Source: Gymnopilus junonius
Lineage: Eukaryota; Basidiomycota; Agaricomycetes; Agaricales; Galerinaceae
Reading direction: 5' to 3'
Length of the DNA: 64,000 nt
Assembly (NCBI GenBank): GCA_015501075.1
Contig: JADNYJ010000013.1
Span: 124,001 to 188,000, forward strand
Under the pieces are notes generated by a model. It saw only the letters and a list, made by a program, of their open reading frames with translations, did not search any database and was not told the DNA's origin. The translations under genes and the position numbers were made by a program. Each line of letters begins with the position of its first letter. Position 1 is the first letter of the stretch. Shown piece after piece: positions 48,737-59,916 of the stretch.

Positions 48737-50246
48737 ATGATGAAGGGCACTACTCGTCCTCAAGCTCGAATCCAATCCTTCTCTGTTACATGTCATTTCG
48801 CAGAACGCTCCACAACCATCAAAACAAGGGTTTCGGGCTCCAGCACCCTTCCTGAGGTGCGCTCTCGAATTGCAGCTGAGCTAGCCCAACACCTAGGGCT
48901 ACAGGAAGCAGATGTAGAGGCCACAGGCATAATCATAGCCTCTGGTGAGCCTTCATATTCCATCTATAACCTCGTGTACTAATTTACTCCTCAGATGACA
49001 AAGGATTTTTACCTTATGACACTGAAGACGAAGATACCCTTTTGAGCGATGTTGTAGGAGATCAGGCGGGAATCCATGCTATCGTCCCATCCAAGATCAG
49101 TCAGGCCGGTTTGGATGCAGGGGTGCCGACTTCTGTCATAACGGAGAGCCCCTCTTTCCTCTCTGATCCCCTCACCTCCTCCTGGAACGCTCGCATGATG
49201 ACACTTGGGGCGCAGTTGAAGGCAGACCTCCTCGAGGAACAGGAGCGCCGCGAGGCGAAGTTGCGCGAGGAACAGAAGGACCGCGAGGCGAAGTTGCGTG
49301 AGGAACAGAAGGACCGCGAGGCGAAGTTGCGTGAGGAACAGAAGGACGCGAGGCGAAGTTGCGTGAGGACAGAAGGACCGCGAGGCGAAGTTGCGTGAGG
49401 ACAGAAGGACGCGAGGCGAAGTTGCGTGAGGAACAGAAGGACGCGAGGCGAAGTTGATGGCGGAGCTAGAGAACAAGTTGATGGCGAAGGCAGCAGAACA
49501 GAGGAAGCAGGATGAGGAGAAGGCGGCAGTGCAGAGGAAGAAGGATGCAGAGAAGGCGGAAGTGCAGAGGAAGAAGGACTTGTCCGATGCCAAGAAGAAC
49601 GCCGATGCTTGGGAGCGTAAGTTGCAACTCAAGATCAAGGACCTAGAAGATAAAGTCGAACGCCTGGAGCAGGACGCCACTGACCAAAAACTGGAGGCGA
49701 AACAAAAGCATGAGGCCACGCAAAGATATATCGAGAGTCTTGCTGACGATATTGATGCTGCGACAGATTTTCTTGCCATCGGAGTGAGTCCCTCTCCTTT
49801 CTTTTCTTTTCTTCTTTTGACATCTTCTGATTTGGCATTAGGATGAGGCTAGCCTCGATCGAATAAAGCGGCGCAACCTGTTGGACCGCGTGCAGGCTAC
49901 ACTTGCCTCATCTTTGGGACTATCCGACGATCGGTATCTTGCCTCTCACCAATTCCGAGAGGCTCTTGGCCCGTCATCATCTCTTGAAGAACGACGGACA
50001 CGACTGCGGGAGATGCTGGATAACAAGAAAGAGGAGTTACCCAAGGAAGCAGCATTCCTTATGAACAGGCCTGAGGCCCTTGCCCTACTGGCTGAACGCT
50101 ATCATCGTGTCCGATTAGATGGAGATCAAGTCGCACATGGCTACCGTGAGCGGAGCTGGTATGAGGGTTCAGTCTCTCGCTCATCGGGGGGAGGCAAGGT
50201 GGGGTTGACGAGCCTCCTCGACTTCATTTCTCTACCACGGCAGTAG
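48737..50246 (+). CDS. coiled-coil protein with 11-residue repeats, function unknown
   Basis: Exon 1 from 48737 (MMKGTTRPQARIQSFSVTCH) is followed by a 46-base intron at about 48942-48993. Exon 2 opens with DDKGFLPYDTEDEDTLLSD and then carries a 33-base tandem repeat (REAKLREEQKD) at about 49245-49450. A Lys/Glu-rich coiled coil (AAVQRKKDAEKAEVQRKKD) follows, then a last exon from about 49845 to 50246 (SLDRIKRRNLLDRVQATLA...SLLDFISLPRQ). In repeats 4 to 7 single A or C bases are missing relative to the first copies (GAGGACAG for GAGGAACAG, GACGCG for GACCGCG), which breaks the frame. I do not recognise the family; homologues in agaricomycetes are likely. Confidence 0.65.
49245..49455 (+). repeat. 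33-base tandem repeat array
   Basis: About seven copies of the unit CGCGAGGCGAAGTTGCGTGA plus GGAACAGAAGGAC. The first three are in frame and clean; later ones lack single bases. It encodes the hendecad coiled-coil repeat of the host gene. Confidence 0.8.
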
Positions 50247-51079
50247 ACAGCGTCGTCATCTTCATCTTTTGTTGTATTTGTGTTTTACAGTGTGACATTG
50301 ATACAAAGGAGCAAATTTGGAATATATGGTAGCGTTTCTCAGAATCTGTGGAGGAGAGGTAGTTATTGGGCTTACACTCGTGATTGGAGACCATTGGTGG
50401 GGTACCCGAATTCATGTAAGTCATTTCATCATAAGTGCCTCTACATCTTTCTTTTCCGCCATCTCGGGTTTGCTGCACAGACCCGCGCTCGATATATTTT
50501 CACCAGCACAGTTGCCCTGCACCAGCCTTTTTGTTTTCTACCCATTTGCTGGAATCAATGACCGCTTGGAACACGAGCTCATTAGGATCACATTCCTTTG
50601 AATCCGTATCCATGTATACTAAAAGCTCATTAAATTCATGCAACTTGATAACACCGACGAGATCGCTGCTGTGTGCGTGTACGACCTTTCCACCCTCTGG
50701 GTCCTGGGACACGGTGTATGCTTGACTTCAGGCTCAGCCTTGCCCCGGGGAATCTCCCATCAGTGGCACCCCACACACGTCCTTCGTGACGAACGTAAAA
50801 CACATGCGGCGGTGCTATCTCAAGCAACGTTAGCACTTTTCCAACCCTGGAGATGATGCGTAAAATTACCTAGTACGAGGTCCTAGAGAACATCTAGCCC
50901 TCCGGATTCCTCACCTTAAGAAGTGGTAGTTGCAGAGAGCTAGGGTACGATGTTGTCGTGGGAGGTGGGCCGCGTGGCGTCGTGCACGATGGATGATGAA
51001 AGAAGCCGGTGGGTTGTCGAGGAGGAGCTTCGACCGCGATGTCATGGCGAGTTCGGTGATGGTTGTAGAAAAATTGCAT
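50247..51079. other. intergenic with a possible minus-strand coding relic
   Basis: On minus, 50712-50500 reads MSQDPEGGKVVHAHSSDLVG and continues with KLHEFNELLVYMDTDSKEC, which looks like real protein. Its upstream neighbour (HEGRVWGATDGRFPG, about 50800) is in another frame. I cannot assign a family, so this is only a possible gene fragment. Confidence 0.3.
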
Positions 51080-51696
51080 TTTATAACGCCAAACGCTGAA
51101 GACGCCACTGAAACACTCGACACCGACGGAGAAGAGGCTCAACCTCCTTACGCAACTTTTGAGCCAAAGAAACCAAACAGCTTCAACACGACACTGGCAT
51201 TGTACAACAAAGTTTCGTTCAGGCGGGGCACAGGTCACGTGATATAAATGTATGGGGGAGACAATTGTGTTCCACAACGCTGAGCGGCGACAACGATAGT
51301 GAGAGTCTCCAAACAAACGCGAAAGGATCTCTACCTACATACCCAACTTTTGAGTAGGAGAAATCAGCAGCTTGAATTCGACGCTTACCAGAAAAAATAC
51401 AAGTTCGCGAACATACACAGGTATCCGCATTTCACGACGCTGAACGGTGGTGACATTAGCTACAGCTTCGAGATCGACGGAGGGGAGGGACAACCTGCTT
51501 ATGGAGCTTTTGAGTGGGAGAAATAAGGAGCTCGAAAGGGGCACTCACAAGAAAATTTCAATTCGATCTGCAGTCGGGAGGGCGAGAGTATCACGTGACT
51601 ATGTCCTCCACCTAGGGAAAATACATTTTACGAGGCAGAACAGGGATGACGCCAGTGATGGGCTGCAGCTCGACGGAGAGCAGGTAGGAGCAGGCC
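51080..51696. repeat. degenerate tandem repeat, about 4 copies, 160-200-base spacing
   Basis: Blocks beginning near 51080, 51270, 51431 and 51627 share a start (TTxxACGACGCTGAACGG-like) followed by CGACGGAGxxGAGG and ACTTTTGAGTxGGAGAAAT. The fourth block runs into the end of the F-box gene at 51697, so the array looks like repeated copies of the DNA just past that gene. Confidence 0.5.
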
Positions 51697-53126
51697 TTAC
51701 GTCTCCTCCTCCGTAGTACCAACCAAAAACTCGTTAACGACGTGCCACACGTCGTCAGGGATGACGACAATGGGGCAGTGATCTCGAGGAATGATATCTG
51801 GCAAGGTCTGACGGTGAGGGTTGTCATCGGCGGAGGTGGTGGTGACGTGGGCGATTTTGTCATCTCCGTTAATGACGAGGTGGCAGTTGTGGACGGCGAT
51901 CTTCTTTTGAGAGAGAAGGGACGAAGAGGGGTTTGTTGAATGTATGCTTCCGGGTCTTGAGGTCTAGAACGAGAGCGAGATGTAGCCGTGGTCGAAATGC
52001 ATGGGATCTTGAATACGGCCTTCCGATGCTGATCTTGCCAACTTTTGAACAGCTTGAGCGAGATGGGGGCCAGCGAGGTTATTGACATTGGCGATGATGG
52101 TGACAATCTCGGCGGTGTTGGCGATAGTCTCTGTGTGGGTGGGAGGAACTTCAAGTTGAGGATGCAGTCCGCATGGCTAAGGGAGCCACCACGGAGGTCA
52201 GTCGCGGGGTCGGTTGAAGCCTTGGAGACGCCTCGGAGGCCACGTAGCGGTGTGGAGAGACGGCATACGGGAGGAGGTGCATGACGAGAGCCTCGCGGCT
52301 GTGGAAATACGGAGCGGTAACGAGCTGCTAACACATAATTTATTAGCAAACCATCTGCAATATCAGTCATGAAACTTACATTGAAACATGCGGACATAAT
52401 GAACTTGTTCTCGACATGGCAGCTGGAGGCAGAGTCGCGGGTGACGAATGGGCTCTTGGTTGTGTTGGCGCGGAGTGCTTATGCGAAGGAAGGGATCGTC
52501 GATGGGTGTCGGGGCTGCAAGGGATGATGGGCAGTTTATCACGCCCGGGTCGAAAACACTGATGGAGAGAGTGACATCGTAAACGAATAGCGGCAAGGCA
52601 CATATGACCAGGATCCACGTACCAATCGAAGTTCTAGGCTCGCAGAGAGTCGACCTTGGAAAAGAGGGGCGAAATGGGGCTGACATGTTGAGATTGACCA
52701 GAAAAAAGGGACGAGGACGGTCATGACATGAAAGAGTTTCGGTGCACGGCAGGACCGGGAACAGTGACGACTGACAATATCTATCATCCCGAACATCAAT
52801 GACGAGGGCCTGACATAACAAGATTCACGACTGAATATGGACACAGTCAAGGGAAGCTGGCGGATGAAGCCATTCTGGATGCTTGTCCCGAGCTTGTAGA
52901 AGGGTCGAGATAGATAGATAGATGTCCATAAGCGAGGTGTGGACCAAGCTATGGCGCGCCAAGCACGACAAACTGCACCCAAGACTAGCTGAGAGAAGGA
53001 CTCTATTGGATGTTTTGGCGGTGGGAGACTGACAAGACGACTGCGAACGCAGAGCTGGAATATCATGGCCGTAACTTCGGGAGGCAATCGGCTAGTGATG
53101 GGGTCGTGTATCTCGTTCATCATCAT
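51697..53126 (-). CDS. F-box protein with LRR-like C-terminal part
   Basis: Starts at 53126. ITSRLPPEVTAMIFQLC, then QLVLGAVCRAWRAIAWSTP and RLWTSIYLSR, is a clear fungal F-box-type N-terminus. Later pieces, in changing frames, are HDDRPRPFFLVNLNMSAPF-like, ASLELRLVRGSW and VHYVRMFQ, then an intron of 25-30 bases or more near 52370-52350. The C-terminal frame ends KIAHVTTTSADDNPH...NEFLVGTTEEET at 51697. At least two unexplained frame shifts (about 52800 and 52620) remain, so either the gene is decaying or the sequence has base errors. A role as SCF ubiquitin-ligase adaptor is inferred only from the F-box. Confidence 0.55.
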
Positions 53127-54290
53127 CGTGAGCTCATTTTATCGTTTGATCATTGCTCTCCAGTGCCCTCTTTGTCTCTAAGATTTGGTGACGTAAAAGT
53201 TCGGCTTCAAGTTGAGGTATCAGAAGAACCAAAAGGAGACCAGACATGCGGCAAGCTATGGGCGAAACAATATTAGGTGATGACAGCTTCAGCAGAGAAA
53301 AGAAAGAGCTCACCTAGGACGGGCAATGAATATTGCAAGTTTCCCATACTTTGGCTTCGGGGAGTGACTAATATCTGCTATGAAGCAGATATATAGACGA
53401 CAATTCTTAGAATGACGACGTCAGTTACAGGGGCACCAACATGTACGGGAACCGTCAGTTTTTGGACCGGCAAGCCGACAACAGCGAACGTTTCAAAATA
53501 GAGAATTTTTCGGATTAGAAACAATGAGCTGATACCGTCCCGACGGTGAGATATCCGACTTGAAGAAGTCCTCTAGGTACTGATGTTGCGTCGTGGGGCT
53601 CGAAAAGTACTAGTCGTGCACCGTTTCGCTATCTGTAGTGCACGTTGATGCTGGAGTACCTATCGAAGGTCCTTGTCTTCGTTCCTATCATGAAATATTT
53701 GGATGAATAGGAAACTCTCCTCGAACAAAATGAAACGCACCTGTAAAAATTGCGAAATCCGAAGTCCCATCTGCAGTCGATAACCACGCTGACGTGCCCA
53801 CATACTCATCGCCAGAATAATAAGAGTCTGAAACTTATTCAGGAAGACTCACTCCTGATGCAATTACCAAATCTAAATGTTGACAGGGATTAGGAAAAAT
53901 AATAAAATGAAGGACGCGGCGGGTGCGCAGCGAAGATGAAAACACCCTAACCAACATGCGTAACGCTGTTTAATCTACTGGAATGATAGGATCAGTTTCA
54001 GACGCTTAAAGGTAATGTAGCTGCTCATTGAAAAAGAGCAGCGTTGGTCAGGCCCGAAGAATAATTCATAAAACAGCAAAAGACATGGGTCTGGGTTTCA
54101 AAATAAATGGTGTTGAGCATATACCATAGGCGTGCGATGAACATGAATATGGAGCTGAACTGGACGATAAACGATCATCATGGGGCGTGGGTGTTCTACT
54201 CGCGTTGCTGCTGCCCCCCCTCCTCAATCGTTCCCTCCACCGCTCCACTGAAAAGAGTACAAGACGAACATCCGAAAGAAAGGAAATGCT
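53127..54290. other. intergenic, no recognised gene
   Basis: It contains the upstream DNA of the F-box gene and the 3' side of the eL39 gene. Short frames only. Confidence 0.45.
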
Positions 54291-54619
54291 TTAGATGTTG
54301 AGTTTGGTCCTCCTCCAGTGACGACGCTTAGCGTTGTACTATACACAAAGACATAGTATGTTAGCATATCATTTTCGAGGGACAAAGCTACCACGCACCT
54401 GGATCTTAGTATCCGTCTTCAGGCGGAACCATTGAGGGATAGGCCTAACAAAGAAAAGTAGACTTTAAGCATCCCGGCTCATACATATCAACAGCTAAAT
54501 GTACCTGTTTTGTCTGGAAGCCTTGGCGAGGATGCGTTTTGTGCGGAAGGTCTTTTGGGAAGGCTAACAGACAGTGGTCAGACATGGTTTCGCCTTATGA
54601 AAGAGCGATGCTCACCATT
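54291..54619 (-). CDS. RPL39: 60S ribosomal protein eL39
   Basis: Four exons: 54619-54617 (the ATG alone), 54563-54505, 54444-54399 and 54338-54291, giving exactly 51 residues, the normal eL39 length. The protein reads PSQKTFRTKRILAKASRQNR, then PIPQWFRLKTDTKIQ, and ends YNAKRRHWRRTKLNI, matching eL39 throughout. It lies at the exit of the peptide tunnel of the large ribosomal subunit. The ATG standing alone before the first intron is common for ribosomal protein genes. It is divergent from the FKBP gene with 234 bases between the two starts. No frame defect. Confidence 0.95.
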
Positions 54620-54853
54620 GTTGTCGACGGCGGCGGACTGGGGTCGTTGTCGGTGGTTGTTTGTGTCCTGCTTGAAAATAAGGTTCACGGCGTGGGGCGA
54701 GCTGTATAGTTTGCCTGTGCCGTTCCTTTTGCCGAACTTTTGAACTCAGCGGACCTTGTCTGTTCCTCACTCACGTGAGACGACACGTCTACGCGATCGG
54801 CCTTGGCGCTGCTGTCGTCAAACCCTTTCACTGTCACCACCACCTCACCTACG
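54620..54853. promoter_or_regulatory. shared divergent promoter of eL39 and FKBP
   Basis: These 234 bases separate the two start codons and must carry both promoters. I see no clear TATA box; the DNA is C/T-rich on the FKBP side. Confidence 0.6.
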
Positions 54854-55528
54854 ATGAAGTTATTTGCCTGGCTATCTAGTTCCCTCCTTTTTGCCGTGGC
54901 TGTTGTTTCAGCGGAAGGCGACCGTGAGCCCCCCAAAGAGCTGGAAATCAAGACGACATTTTCACCGGAGAGCTGTCCCAACAAGGCTCAGACTGGTGAC
55001 CGTATCAAGGTTCACTATGTGAGTTGGCCCTTTTGAGTTTGTTTTCGATATGATCTGACTGCCCCTTATCTAGACTGGAACTTTGCTCTCAAACGGTAAT
55101 AAGTTCGATTCCAGGTCTGTCAGATATCTCTACATGACGTGCCAGTTTTTCTGACTGCATACCTCGTCTTCCCTATTCAGTCTTGATCGTGGACAGCCCC
55201 TTCCTTTGACTCGTGAGTATAACTATTCTGTACATTAGTCTCCCCCTGACCTCCCTTTGATATTCCCAGTTGGTGTCGGTCAGGTCATCAAGGGCTGGGA
55301 CCAGGGTCTCCAAGGCATGTGTCTCAACGAAAAGCGCACTTTGACTATTCCTTCCGACTTGGCCTACGGTGCGATTTCTGAACTTATATCTCTTTTACAT
55401 TCCGTATTAATACCTTCCTTTCTATATCAGGTTCTCGTGGCTTTGGCAGCGTCATTCCGGCCAATTCTGCCTTAGTCTTTGACGTTGAGCTTGTGGGCTT
55501 GGATCCCATTGCTCATGAGGAATTATAA
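54854..55528 (+). CDS. FKBP-type peptidyl-prolyl isomerase, ER type (FKBP2-like)
   Basis: Five exons: 54854-55018, 55074-55114, 55181-55212, 55270-55368 and 55431-55528, all in frame. A signal peptide ([20 protein letters not shown]) precedes a single FK506-binding domain with [40 protein letters not shown] and the core-sheet end [16 protein letters not shown]. It ends HEEL, an ER-retention-like signal. The enzyme catalyses proline isomerisation during folding in the endoplasmic reticulum. Length fits FKBP2 proteins. Intron 2 uses an unusual GTCTGT donor. Confidence 0.93.
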
Positions 55529-55892
55529 AATCTATATATTCATTGGTGTAAAACTATGCCACAAAGCTATACCCGTTATGTCCTAACTTCACCTGCTCCT
55601 ACATCGGGTAACAAAGTTGTGCCACGCAATAACTGTGACTGCCTTTGAGATGGGATGCTTCCTTGTACCAAGTCGCCGCCAGCATTGAGAGGTACAGTTA
55701 TTCCGCATGAAAATCGTCAGAACGGGCTAACATCGACTGCTGCAGCTCCTTATTCTAGTCTCGTCTGATGTATAGAATGCCTTGAAGCAGCCTTCTGCGT
55801 TGGGTTGCTTAAATCGCTTGCTGCTCGTTTTGTTAGACTCCTACACAATGTCCCACGAGAAGCTCAGCCTCGCAAATGAGATGTCCTTCAAG
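55529..55892. other. intergenic, downstream of FKBP
   Basis: 3' region of the FKBP gene and of the F-box relic on minus; nothing else seen. Confidence 0.45.
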
Positions 55893-56450
55893 TTAAGGCA
55901 TACTTTTAAATCTCTTCTTTCTCGTTCCATATGCCTCCAGGAGCCTAGTACTAGTACTGAAGTGGGCGAATCTCAAGTCTGAACCCACCTGAAAACACTT
56001 GGTGAAGTGCTTACGTGCCAGCTGAGTGTGGCGCAGAATAAGGATCTCTATCCAACATTCCGTGCGTTGGAGGAAGGCGGCAAACTCTTCTTGCCTCCAT
56101 TTTCTGTCCAGGCTGATAGTTAGCGACCTCAAGGAAGACATTATGAATGGATTCAGAATCTTAACCAGCAGATACCCATGGGGGAAGACTCATCAGCGAA
56201 GGCCACAGACAGGCGCAGCACGTTAGACGTAGAAGCACGGGAGCATGTACATATCGTCATTTTCATGTGCCTCCTCATCGTGATCGGCCGCCAGGAAAGT
56301 CGAAGGCGGAGTGTTATTGAGGGTATAAATGGCCTCAAATAACCATTGATGTTTCTCCAAGAAGTTCTAAGACTACACAAATATGACGTTAAAGACCATA
56401 GTTTAGTTAGGAACTGCACATTATTATCCACAGAATTTGTCGACGATCAG
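55893..56450 (-). pseudogene. relic of an F-box/LRR-like gene
   Basis: On minus, MSSLRSLTISLDRKWRQEEF and then AAFLQRTECWIEILILRHTQL (56141 to about 56010) resemble the Leu-rich repeats of the F-box-like family. Neighbouring frames (up to 56431) give only short Leu-rich pieces. No start or F-box remains. Confidence 0.45.
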
Positions 56451-56691
56451 AGTGAGGAGGCCATCATTCATGGACTGTCGCGAGTAAACCGGCCCTAAAC
56501 CCTCTTTTGCCATTCCGTCCAACATCTTCCAAAATTCGCATGTTGCTTTGCCTTGAAAGCATTTCGGCTCCTTGTTCAACATGGGACAACGTGTATTAGA
56601 CGACTGGTAAGAACGAGTCGTTCTTCCGGATGCTATCGTTATCTAATAGTGTCGTATTTTCCTCTTTAGGATGCAACAGCTATGTCGGAGC

Positions 56692-58194
56692 TAGGGCTGC
56701 GCACCGTCCGTATTACGGGTACGGCCGTCAGTCTTACGGCTCGTTTGACTGCTTAATAAACTCAAACGGCCCGTCTTTATTCATGCAAAATCTTCAACGG
56801 TACGGTACGGGTCCAAAACGGGTGCAAACGGCCGTATACGGCCGTCGGCCCAGGTCTTGGAGGAATAGAACTAGTAAATGCAACGCAGAATGCATTTTAT
56901 TGGAAAGAGAAAGGAAAAAATATGATAGAATGGGAAAAAACTAACGACGGCGGGCCTGAACTTGGCGTTTAAGAACTAGCCTGCGTTTTACTAACATGAG
57001 AACCCTAATGGTTTTCGGTTTTAGACTCGCGCGGCGAAGGGAAATAGTATCCCGACCCCCAGAGAAAATTTGCTTGACAGCAACAGCCGATCCTAATGAA
57101 AAGCAACTGTCAATAATAAATCACAGTGAGAGGAGTCATAAAACATGCCTGGAATGGAAAGAATGTCTCGGGCGAGGCGATAAAGATTTGGGAATTGTGC
57201 ACGTCGCTCATACCACCATCGGACGGGGTCACAATGTTGGAAGTCTTCTTGTGGTAGGCTCCAGAACTCCGATAATTCATCAACAGAGATGCGTTTGCGT
57301 TGGAACCTGGCAGTAAAGTTCTTCTGAGGAGAACTGTTGATGTGTGATGTTGAGTTTGTTGATTCGGACATTACTGAGAGCATTGACGAGGACGGCGTTG
57401 GTGAAAAAAACGGTGCTTGGATGGGACTGTTCAGTAGAGACAAAGCTAGTTGACGAGAGATGTTGGGAGTGTTCAAATTCACTCAAGAAAATATATACCT
57501 TGGATGCCGAAACGTCGGTAGTATTGACCACACAAATTACAAAGTAAAACATGATGAGAGGGCCATCTAAGATGGACTACATGGAAAGTAGATATGGCGG
57601 AAGCAAAATAAGCGAGAGAAATACGAGACGACCATGCGTACCATCAGCGCTGGTCAGGGAGTTGTTGTTTCGAAGATTTGTACCTAGGGACATCTTTGAA
57701 CTTGAAGGAGGTGAAGTGAGGTGGTCGGGGTTCCATAACCTCTTTCTTGGAGGCTGCCACAGGTATGTTTGACACCGAAACCTGGCCTTGAATCAACCAT
57801 GGAGGTTGAACGTTGAAGATGAAGGTAGATCGACACATGAGTCACGGACTTTTAAACTGCCCACATGTTTACTTGTCAGCACGTCTTGTGACCCAATCAA
57901 ATCACATCAGCAGCGCATTTCGGGCGCATTCAACGCTGATTAGAGGGACTTGGGCGCATTCGTCGCTGATTAGAGGGATTCAGGGATGTTTAATAAAGCC
58001 ATTGGACAACAAAAAAGTACTAAAATATAACCCGTAAGACGGGCGTCAACGGCCGTTAACTGACGGTTTCGACGGTATCTACCCGTATGAATGACGGCCC
58101 GTTTTTCTAAAGTTTGAGGCTCCAACGGTACGGGAAATTACCCGTCGGACCCGGACGTACACCCGTATGTTTACGGTGACGGCGCGCAGCCCTA
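56692..58194. mobile_element. hAT DNA transposon, internally deleted, 1503 bp
   Basis: The ends are inverted repeats TAGGGCTGCGC... and ...GCGCAGCCCTA, continuing imperfectly as CCGTCCGTA/TTACGGTGACGG. The flanks are an exact 8-base duplication, GTCGGAGC, at 56684-56691 and 58195-58202. Subterminal ACGGCCGT, ACGGGTA and ACGGTACGG repeats lie on both sides (56700-56860; 58025-58180). It keeps only the C-terminal part of a transposase on minus, so it is a deletion derivative of an autonomous element. The transposase domain confirms hAT. Confidence 0.92.
56941..57482 (-). pseudogene. hAT transposase, C-terminal dimerisation domain only
   Basis: The ORF from 57482 reads RISVDELSEFWSLPQEDFQ, then WWYERRAQFPNLYRLARDIL and SIPG. 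After an intron (about 57148-57082, GCATGT donor, TTAG acceptor) it continues GSAVAVKQIFSGGRDTISLR and ends near QARRR with TAG at 56943-56941. This is the hAT C-terminal (hATC) dimerisation domain. The zinc-finger and catalytic DDE regions are missing, so the protein cannot transpose alone. Confidence 0.88.
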
Positions 58195-58202
58195 GTCGGA
58201 GC

Positions 58203-59916
58203 CTCATCCAAATTCCAGCGAGATGAAACTTCACGATCATGATCGCCCTTATATCTTTCATATCTTTCACAAATGCACCTCAATGATTACTTCCAGTGAC
58301 CCTTCACTACCTGCCGTCCATTTTTGCGGTGTATAGCAAACCTCTTGCGGCACTCAGGACAATACTTACTTAGACTGAAGGTCCTATAGCAGGAATGTGA
58401 GGAACGCGGTGAAGATACACGTCTCTCAGTGACAAAGAGACATTTCGACATATTATCTCAGCATCCTCGGCCTCGATTGCTTTGCTAGAACTATGCCGAT
58501 TCCGACGCCGCCGATTCCAGCCTTCAATTTGTGGCTTGGCTCTCTGAAGTTCCACTGTCTACGCCTTGTGTTGGCAGCGCGACGAGCATACTCATTCACC
58601 TACTGAGCGGGTTTGCTGTCAGTTGTATACCTTTGCAACCAATGTTACAGACCATCGTTAACAATGCGCCTTCTGCTTTGTTCAGGACTTGTCCTCACTG
58701 CCAGGGAAAGGCGGAAGCAATTCTGGCACTCAATGGCTAGTTGCCTGACATTTAATAAGTGTTGTCAATGAGAAACTGAACAGTAATATACAGGTTATTT
58801 TCGGATGATCTTGTTACGTGAAGCCTGAGCATGGTTCGTAGACTGGACGGCTGGTGAGAGAATGTTTCCTGCAGCTCTACAAGCACGTTGACCTTTTCCC
58901 AACGACTCCCAGAAAAATCTGTTGCACTGTTATGGATCTTATTGTCACCATTATTAAGTGTGATCTACTTGGCGTACCTTCAGCGTCATTCTTATATTCA
59001 TCCTTTGTCAGGGTCACTAGACAGAACCATTGTTGACGATTTGATTAAAGCTTGTTTTTCGTCCGAAGGAAGAAGACTGCCCTAGCGTTCATTCCACCCA
59101 CTGGTTCTCCAATCATCTCACCAGCGAAGATAGAAACACGTAAGGCTGAGCATTGTTCGGATTTCTCTCTTTTTCTGACTTGGAGCCAGGAACACGTTAC
59201 AAATGGTGACCCTGAATCATCAGATTTTTTGTGAAAAGTTGGAAGTGTTAGAGAATTTAACCTCTTTTGTTTTTCTGGTGTGTCTCCTAGATATGGTTTG
59301 AGTGATTCTCATTCTCAACTCTTTGAGCAGCTTTTTGTCGCTGTTGCGGCTTTTTGGTAGTTTTGTTTGCGTTGTCTCTCGACCACTTACCGCCATTGGA
59401 TTGACATATTCAAATTAGTCAAGAGTGTCGTTCAATTGTGCACAGTTGCGCACCGGATTGTCGGTAGTACGCAATCATTCAACGCCTATGCGGTCCCGCC
59501 TTCGCAACCTATTCGGGTACAAGGCCCACACAGCAGCATCAAATTAACGTCGGACAGTACTTCCATGCCTTCTATTCTATTTGCCTGACTCCGTGGGTGT
59601 GACCAGAAAGTAAATGACGTGAATTTTATCCCCGGACCGAACCGCTTTGTCCAGGTTGACACCCTGTCTTCCTGTTCCCATCTATCGCTAACGTTATACA
59701 AGGTCGGAGCATCTGGATGTGGCGTTCAAGCTTGGATACCTTGTCTGGGCGCTGCTTCTCGTCTTGCGCTCCAGATTCGTGACGGTATTCCAGGAGTCAT
59801 TTATCTGACTATATAATACCGCGTCAATTCTTTTCTAATCTACCACTGTTCTCATTTTCTTTTCAGTTTTACCTTCCTCCATCCTTTGGTTTCTATTTAC
59901 TTTGAGTCATTCCTTG
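58203..59916. other. intergenic, no recognised gene
   Basis: Short pieces with Cys pairs occur (plus 58680, FRTCPHCQGKAEAIL; minus 58345, KYCPECRKRFAIHRKNGRQV), but neither joins to a recognisable gene. The last part is the promoter of the DUF2235-WD40 gene. Confidence 0.4.

Noticed and set aside
49245..49455. CRISPR-like array
   Set aside because: The units are contiguous without unique spacers, lie in a coding frame, and the genome is eukaryotic.
58310..58740. A zinc-ribbon gene suggested by Cys pairs on both strands
   Set aside because: Neither strand gives a start, splice pattern or family match, and the two readings overlap.
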